From Streptomyces sp. NBC_01591 (GTDB lineage Bacteria > Actinomycetota > Actinomycetes > Streptomycetales > Streptomycetaceae): a stretch of DNA of 64,000 bases. This document shows, piece after piece, positions 59,997 through 64,000 of the stretch. The stretch is from assembly GCF_035918155.1 (NCBI RefSeq), contig NZ_CP109327.1, forward strand, positions 6,944,001 to 7,008,000, in the 5' to 3' direction. The stretch's first letter is position 1, and each line of letters opens with the position of its first letter. Made by a program: the position numbers and the translations under genes. Below the pieces are notes generated by a model. It was given only the letters and a program-made list of their open reading frames with translations, made no database searches and had not been told where the DNA came from.

Positions 59997-60428
59997 ATGA
60001 CGCTCAGTGTCGAGGACCGTCTGGACATCTCCGAACTGCTCGCACTGCATGGGCACTTGGTCGACAACGACGAACTGAACAGGCTGGACGAGCTGTTCAC
60101 CGATGACATCGTCTACGAAACCTCGAACCTCGGACACGGAGAGCTGCGCGGGCTGGCCGCCTTCCGGGACATGGCGCGGGCACGGGCGGGCAAACCGGGC
60201 GCGCCCATCGGCCACCATGTCAGCAACATCGTCCTCACCGAGGCCGGGGACGGCCGGGTCCACGCGCGGTCCAAGGGGATCGGTGTCGGCGCGGACGGCG
60301 AGTGCGGAAGCGTGACCTACGAGGATGTGATCGTGCGCGGCGAGCAAGGATGGCGCATCTGCCGGCGCAGGATCACCCTGCACTTCACACCCGCCGGCGC
60401 ACCGGACACGGAGGGGGCCGACAAGTGA
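59997..60428 (+). CDS. SnoaL-like/nuclear transport factor 2 fold protein
   Basis: This is a 143-residue alpha+beta barrel protein. VEDRLDISELLALHGHLVDND and RLDELFTDDIVYETSNLG at the start, then GHHVSNIVLTEAGDGRVHARSK and WRICRRRITLHF, match the SnoaL_4 group of dehydratase/cyclase-like or ligand-binding proteins. A conserved His near 75 (HHVSN) could act in catalysis. The ATG at 59997 follows GAAAGGA. The substrate is unknown; the neighbouring DHFR-like gene may belong to the same transcript. Confidence 0.88.
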   Translation: MTLSVEDRLDISELLALHGHLVDNDELNRLDELFTDDIVYETSNLGHGELRGLAAFRDMARARAGKPGAPIGHHVSNIVLTEAGDGRVHARSKGIGVGADGECGSVTYEDVIVRGEQGWRICRRRITLHFTPAGAPDTEGADK

Positions 60429-60435
60429 CGGGCAC

Positions 60436-60476
60436 GGCCGGCGACGCCCCTCGGACGAGCAGGGGCGCCGTCGGCC
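60436..60476. terminator. Bidirectional terminator
   Basis: Arms 60436-60451 (GGCCGGCGACGCCCCT) and 60461-60476 pair with two mismatches, between the convergent SnoaL-like and alcohol dehydrogenase genes. Confidence 0.75.
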
Positions 60477-60493
60477 GGGCCACGGCTCGGGCG

Positions 60494-61633
60494 TCAGGCG
60501 CTCAGCATGCCCGAGGTGTCGATGACCTGACGGATCGCCCGGCCCGAAGCCAGCTCCTCCATCGCCGCGTTGATGTCGGTCAGCGGCAGGGTGCCCGTGT
60601 GCATCTGCTCCACCGGCATCAGGCCCGCCCGCCACAGGTTCAGGAACCTCGGGATGTCGCGGCGCGGCACCGCGTCGCCCATGTACGAGCCCAGCAGGGA
60701 CTTGCCCTCGCCCGCGAACGCCAGGGCCGGCACCTCCAGCACCCGGTCGGGCGCCGGCAGGCCCACCGAGACGACCTTGCCGCCCCGGGCCACGGCCGAC
60801 AGGCACTGGGCCATCACCTTCGGACTGCCCACCGCCTCGACCGCCAACTCGGCTCCACCGGAGGTGAGTTCGCGGATCTGGCGCTCCGCGTCGTCGGGGG
60901 CGTACGCATGTGTCGCACCCAGCCGTAGAGCCAGCTCGCGCTTCTCCTGGACCGGGTCGACCGCGACGATCGGGTACGCGCCCGCCGCGCGGGCGCCCAG
61001 CACCGCGGAGAGGCCCACCCCGCCCAGGCCGTAGACCACCGTCGACTGCCCCGGACGCAGGGCCGCCGTGTTGATCACCGCGCCCGCGCCCGTCAGTACT
61101 GCGCAGCCGAACATCGACGCCACGGTGAACGGGATGTCCTTGGGGATCGGGACCACCGACTCCTGGGCCAGCACCGCGTGTTCGGAGAAGGCGGAGACGC
61201 CCAGCTGGTGGTGGACCGGGTTGCCGGCGGCGTCGGTCAGCAGTGACGGGCCGTGCAGCAGTGCACCCGAACCGTTCGCCGCCGCGGCCTGCGCGCACAG
61301 GGCCGGCCGGCCCGCCGCGCAGTCACCGCAGAAGCCGCAGCTCGGCACGAAGACCAGCGCCACATGGTCGCCGGGGGAGACCCGGCCGACGCCCGGTCCG
61401 GTGTCCTGGACGACGCCCACCGCCTCGTGACCCAGCGCCATCGGCAGCGGGCGGACCCGGTCGCCGTTGACCACCGAGAGGTCCGAGTGGCAGAGCGAGG
61501 CGGCCGCGATCCGTACCAGCACCTCGCCCTCGCGCGGGGCGCCCAGCTCCAGCTCCTCCACCTCGACCGGGCGGGTGTCGGAGTACGGTCGGGCCGTCGA
61601 TATCCCGCGCAGCACCACCGCACGGGTCTTCAC
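60494..61633 (-). CDS. Zinc-dependent alcohol dehydrogenase
   Basis: This is a 379-residue class III-like medium-chain dehydrogenase. The catalytic zinc ligands are Cys in SLCHSDLSVVNG and the GHE motif in PMALGHEAVGVV; the structural zinc site is CGFCGDCAAGRPALC. The NAD-binding motif is STVVYGLGGVGLSAVLGARA. The GTG at 61633 overlaps the stop of the ABM gene (GTGA), so it is co-translated as the last gene of a leftward operon containing ABM, GlpP and an FAD oxidase. The operon suggests oxidation of a small polyol-, glycerol- or aldehyde-type compound; the exact alcohol is not known. Confidence 0.92.
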   Translation of the reverse strand: MKTRAVVLRGISTARPYSDTRPVEVEELELGAPREGEVLVRIAAASLCHSDLSVVNGDRVRPLPMALGHEAVGVVQDTGPGVGRVSPGDHVALVFVPSCGFCGDCAAGRPALCAQAAAANGSGALLHGPSLLTDAAGNPVHHQLGVSAFSEHAVLAQESVVPIPKDIPFTVASMFGCAVLTGAGAVINTAALRPGQSTVVYGLGGVGLSAVLGARAAGAYPIVAVDPVQEKRELALRLGATHAYAPDDAERQIRELTSGGAELAVEAVGSPKVMAQCLSAVARGGKVVSVGLPAPDRVLEVPALAFAGEGKSLLGSYMGDAVPRRDIPRFLNLWRAGLMPVEQMHTGTLPLTDINAAMEELASGRAIRQVIDTSGMLSA

Positions 61634-61932
61634 GCGCCCACCTCCGGACGCGGGGCGCAGCGCAGCACGTCGCGGCTCTCCAGCAGCGGGACGACCTTGC
61701 CGAGCACGATCTCCTGGAAGTGCGGGGTGGCGCAGTGGGCGGTGAAGTCGGCCTCGGAGGTGTACTCCTCGTACAGCACGATCGCCCGCGGGTCCTCAAT
61801 GCCCTGGTGGACCCGGTAGGCGAGGTTGCCGGGCTCCTTGCGGGAGGCGGCGGCCACCGTGTCGAGCAGGGGCAGGACGGTGTTCTCCTCACCGGCCCCG
61901 GTGCGGTAGCGGGCTACGACCACGTAAGTCAT
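61630..61932 (-). CDS. Putative quinol monooxygenase, ABM domain
   Basis: This 100-residue dimeric ferredoxin-like-fold protein of the YgiN/antibiotic biosynthesis monooxygenase type begins TYVVVARYRTGAGEENTVLP. The core has EPGNLAYRVHQGIEDPRAIVLYEEY and the helix ADFTAHCATPHFQEI, with the usual H-x-x-x-P-H-F pattern. Such proteins oxidise quinols or protect against reactive carbonyls without cofactors. The ATG at 61932 lies 5 nt behind the GlpP-like gene, and its stop overlaps the alcohol dehydrogenase start (GTGA). Confidence 0.9.
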   Translation of the reverse strand: MTYVVVARYRTGAGEENTVLPLLDTVAAASRKEPGNLAYRVHQGIEDPRAIVLYEEYTSEADFTAHCATPHFQEIVLGKVVPLLESRDVLRCAPRPEVGA

Positions 61933-61937
61933 GGGGG

Positions 61938-62597
61938 TTACTCCTGGGGTGCGGCGGGCCTCTTCAGGGCGGCGGGCGGGACCGGCGGCAGCTGGTCCCG
62001 GCGCAGATGCCAGAGGCGGGGGTCGGACGTGGCGGCGGCGGCCGACCCGAGGGCCAGCGCGAGCGCGACGTCCGCGGGGGACTCCACGAAGCCCGCGGCC
62101 ACCGACGGGGACATCGCGCGCTGTGCCTGCGCGCTCATCCGGGCGACGATCGGGGCGGGCATGATCTCGACCAGGTCCGGCGCCCCGCGCGAGATCGCGT
62201 CCGTGGAGCGGCGCAGATTGGACCGGTCGGTGACGAACACCTTCATCATCGTCAGCAGGCCGAGCGGGCGGCCCTTCTCTATGAGGGAGAGCCGGGTGCT
62301 GACCACGCCGTGCGCGCCCATGTTCTTGATGAACTCCAGCGCGCCCCGGTCCTGAGCCAGACCGGGGCTGCTGTCCACGTTCACGAACACGGTCTTCCCC
62401 GCCCGGCCCAGCGCAGGCACGACCTGTGGCAGCTGCCCCACCGCGAACGACGCGAGGATGCACACCTTGGCCGGTGCGGTCAGGAACTGCCGCAGCGGCT
62501 GGGTGCCGACGACCGACGCGACGACCGGCACCTCGGCGAACGCCGCGGTGAGCCGGGGGTCGAGTGCGGCACCGGACCGGGAGGGGGAAGGGGTCAT
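61938..62597 (-). CDS. Glycerol-3-phosphate responsive antiterminator (GlpP family)
   Basis: This 219-residue TIM-barrel-like protein of the GlpP family, in Bacillus, binds glycerol-3-phosphate and leader RNA to prevent transcription termination. Conserved parts are FLTAPAKVCILASFAVGQLP, then KTVFVNVDSSPGLAQDRGAL, then FIKNMGAHGVVSTRLSLIEK and DLVEIMPAPIVARM. The last matches the family's phosphate-site block (E-x-x-P). It lies within an operon with an FAD oxidase gene before and ABM and alcohol dehydrogenase genes after. Control by glycerol phosphate or a similar sugar phosphate is a reasonable guess. Whether the leader RNA has a target terminator cannot be seen because the operon start is outside the window. 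Confidence 0.85.
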   Translation of the reverse strand: MTPSPSRSGAALDPRLTAAFAEVPVVASVVGTQPLRQFLTAPAKVCILASFAVGQLPQVVPALGRAGKTVFVNVDSSPGLAQDRGALEFIKNMGAHGVVSTRLSLIEKGRPLGLLTMMKVFVTDRSNLRRSTDAISRGAPDLVEIMPAPIVARMSAQAQRAMSPSVAAGFVESPADVALALALGSAAAATSDPRLWHLRRDQLPPVPPAALKRPAAPQE

Positions 62598-62648
62598 GGC
62601 AAGGGCCTGCCTGGGGAGGGAGGGGTTCGTGGCTGCTGAGGCCTGACG

Positions 62649-64000
62649 TCAGTTCAGCGGAGACGTACCGAATCGGCTGGGAAGGCCCAGTTTGCCAGGG
62701 TTGAGAATGCCGGCCGGGTCCAGGGCCTTCTTCACCGCGACGAAGGTCGCGAAGCCCGCCCCGAGGGATTCCTCCAGGTAGGGGCCGCGCAGCAGGCCGC
62801 AGCCGTGGTGGTGGCTGAGCGCCGCCGCGTGCTTGATCAGTACGGCGTTGGCCGCGTCCCACACCGAGCGGTACCAGTCGCGGCGCGACTCGGGAGCCAC
62901 GTCGCCGCGCAGCGAGAAGTAGACGCAGGCGCCGTCGGTGTACGCGTGGGACTGGTGGGCCGAGGCGGCCAGGGTGCCGGGCACCGACTGGATCGCGGCG
63001 ACCACCTCGTCGTAGATCACCGGGAGGTCGGTCCAGGACGCGGCCATCTCCAGGGTGTCGGCCACGAAGCCGGGACCGGGCTTGAAGCCGTCGGCGGACT
63101 TGCCGACCAGCATCCGCTCGTCCAGCCAGCGCTCGAAGACCGCCTTGCTGTCCAGCTCGGGGCCGTACGCCTCGCAGACTTCGGACGCCACCTTGATCGA
63201 GGCGTCGACGATGGCCGGGTTGCCCTCGTCGGCGATGAGCAGGAGGTTGGTCTCCGGGTGGCCGAAGTGGGTGCCCGACTCCAGGGTGTCGTACAGCCGC
63301 AGGACGGCCGGGGTCGCACCGCGCTGCATGATCTTGCGGCAGGCGTCCAGGCCCTCGGCGAAGGTCTTGAAGCCGTACGCGACGGCATTGGCGTACTCCG
63401 GCAGCGGGTGGACCCGCAGCCGCGCCGAGACGATGACGCCGAGGGTGCCCTCGGAGCCGACGAACAGCTGGCGCAGGTCCGGGCCGACCGCGGCGCGGGC
63501 ATAGTCGCCGTACGTGGCCCGCGTACCGTCCGCGTGCACGACGTCCACTCCGACGACCATGTCCTCGATCTTGCCGTAACGCGTGGAGAGCTGACCGGCG
63601 CCGCGGCAGGCGATCCAGCCGCCGACCGTGGAGACGGCGAACGCGGACGGCCAGTGGCCGGTGGTGACGCCGTACTCCTCCTGGAGCTGCTTCTCGAAGA
63701 GGTCGCCGAACATGCCGGCCTGGACGTCCACGATGTTGGACTCGGCGTCGAAGCCGGTGATCTCGTTCAGTCCGCAGACGTCCAGGACGACGCCGCCGAA
63801 GACGGGGAGCGCCGCGCCCGTGACGTTGGAGCGGCCGGCGGACGGGGTGACCGGGATGCCCGCCTCGTGGCAGATCCGCAGCACGGCCGCGACCTGGTCG
63901 GCGTCGGCCGCCTCGACGATCACCGCGTCCGGCGTCGCGGGGCGGCCCTCGGTCTCGCCGATCATCGAGCCGGCCCACCAGTCACGGGTCCGGGTGACGA
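62649..64000 (-). CDS. FAD-binding oxidase (GlcD/alkyl-DHAP synthase-like), 5' end outside window
   Basis: This is the C-terminal 450 residues of a PCMH/vanillyl-alcohol-oxidase-type flavoprotein. The FAD-binding half shows VTPSAGRSNVTGAALPVFGG, then VQAGMFGDLFEKQLQEEYG, then PSAFAVSTVGGWIACRGAGQ and QLFVGSEGTLGVIV. The cap and C-terminal end have ALSHHHGCGLLRGPYLEESL, an HHHG motif like that of alkyl-dihydroxyacetonephosphate synthases, and LDPAGILNPGKLG. The frame continues past the window edge (RTRDWWAGS upstream of an internal ATG at 63965), so the real start is not visible. It is first in the visible operon with GlpP, ABM and alcohol dehydrogenase genes; oxidation of a glycerol-derived or 2-hydroxy acid compound is likely. 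Confidence 0.9.
   Translation of the reverse strand, partial: VTRTRDWWAGSMIGETEGRPATPDAVIVEAADADQVAAVLRICHEAGIPVTPSAGRSNVTGAALPVFGGVVLDVCGLNEITGFDAESNIVDVQAGMFGDLFEKQLQEEYGVTTGHWPSAFAVSTVGGWIACRGAGQLSTRYGKIEDMVVGVDVVHADGTRATYGDYARAAVGPDLRQLFVGSEGTLGVIVSARLRVHPLPEYANAVAYGFKTFAEGLDACRKIMQRGATPAVLRLYDTLESGTHFGHPETNLLLIADEGNPAIVDASIKVASEVCEAYGPELDSKAVFERWLDERMLVGKSADGFKPGPGFVADTLEMAASWTDLPVIYDEVVAAIQSVPGTLAASAHQSHAYTDGACVYFSLRGDVAPESRRDWYRSVWDAANAVLIKHAAALSHHHGCGLLRGPYLEESLGAGFATFVAVKKALDPAGILNPGKLGLPSRFGTSPLN

Overview
The window is chromosomal DNA of a streptomycete or very close relative. Reasons: very high GC with strong third-position bias, frequent GTG and TTG starts, an aerial-hyphae coat cluster (a long LAxTG chaplin, a short chaplin, three rodlins), a DmdR/IdeR-type iron box, and typical streptomycete families (DUF2637, PucR, S8 protease with a TrmB/LuxR-like neighbour, RNase Sa with barstar). 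No tRNA, rRNA, CRISPR array or insertion sequence was recognised.

Region 1 (1-10.3 kb): the end of a thiolase gene, an MHS-family transporter and a MaoC hydratase, followed by a patchwork of one intact aldolase of the dihydrodipicolinate synthase family and many gene remnants. The remnants are a ROK kinase, a transporter tail, an FCD regulator lacking its DNA-binding domain, a TetR/FtsX pair that lost its divergent promoter, a NEW3-type secreted protein tail, Dpp-type permeases and a second aldolase tail. An intact FadR-type regulator lies among them. The gene content resembles an eroded sialic-acid-like catabolic locus. A 15-bp palindromic motif is shared by three of its promoters.

Region 2 (10.3-20.8 kb): the chaplin/rodlin cluster, a DUF5949 gene, a possible 23-residue peptide, RsgA, an Ada-AlkA repair protein that lacks the glycosylase catalytic loop, a GH95 tail, a DUF456 membrane protein and a TrmB/LuxR-type regulator.

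Region 3 (20.9-31.4 kb): a large secreted subtilase, a PP2C-like protein, pyruvate:quinone oxidoreductase (PoxB type) and a GH38 alpha-mannosidase.

Region 4 (31.5-42.8 kb) is the most coherent unit, a collagen-to-hydroxyproline utilisation locus. It encodes a secreted M9 collagenase, an Xaa-Pro aminopeptidase, 4-hydroxyproline 2-epimerase, a three-part D-hydroxyproline dehydrogenase (FAD oxidase, 2Fe-2S protein, FAD/NAD protein), a deaminase of the dihydrodipicolinate synthase family, an ornithine-cyclodeaminase-like reductase and a GntR/FCD regulator. The 9-mer ATGTGACAT occurs exactly four times and with one mismatch three times, mostly at its promoters and gene starts, which suggests one regulon.

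Region 5 (42.8-50.3 kb): barstar and an RNase Sa homologue, an anti-sigma-like ATPase, a DUF2637 protein, an FhuF-type iron reductase under an iron box, a second FCD regulator, a TPR-like protein and a PucR regulator.

Region 6 (50.5-56.6 kb): the purine locus controlled by PucR, with xanthine dehydrogenase subunits, XdhC and a broken purine permease. Region 7 (56.5-64 kb): an MFS exporter, a DinB protein, a broken nucleotidyltransferase, a DHFR-family protein, a SnoaL-like protein, and a leftward operon of FAD oxidase, GlpP antiterminator, ABM monooxygenase and zinc alcohol dehydrogenase.
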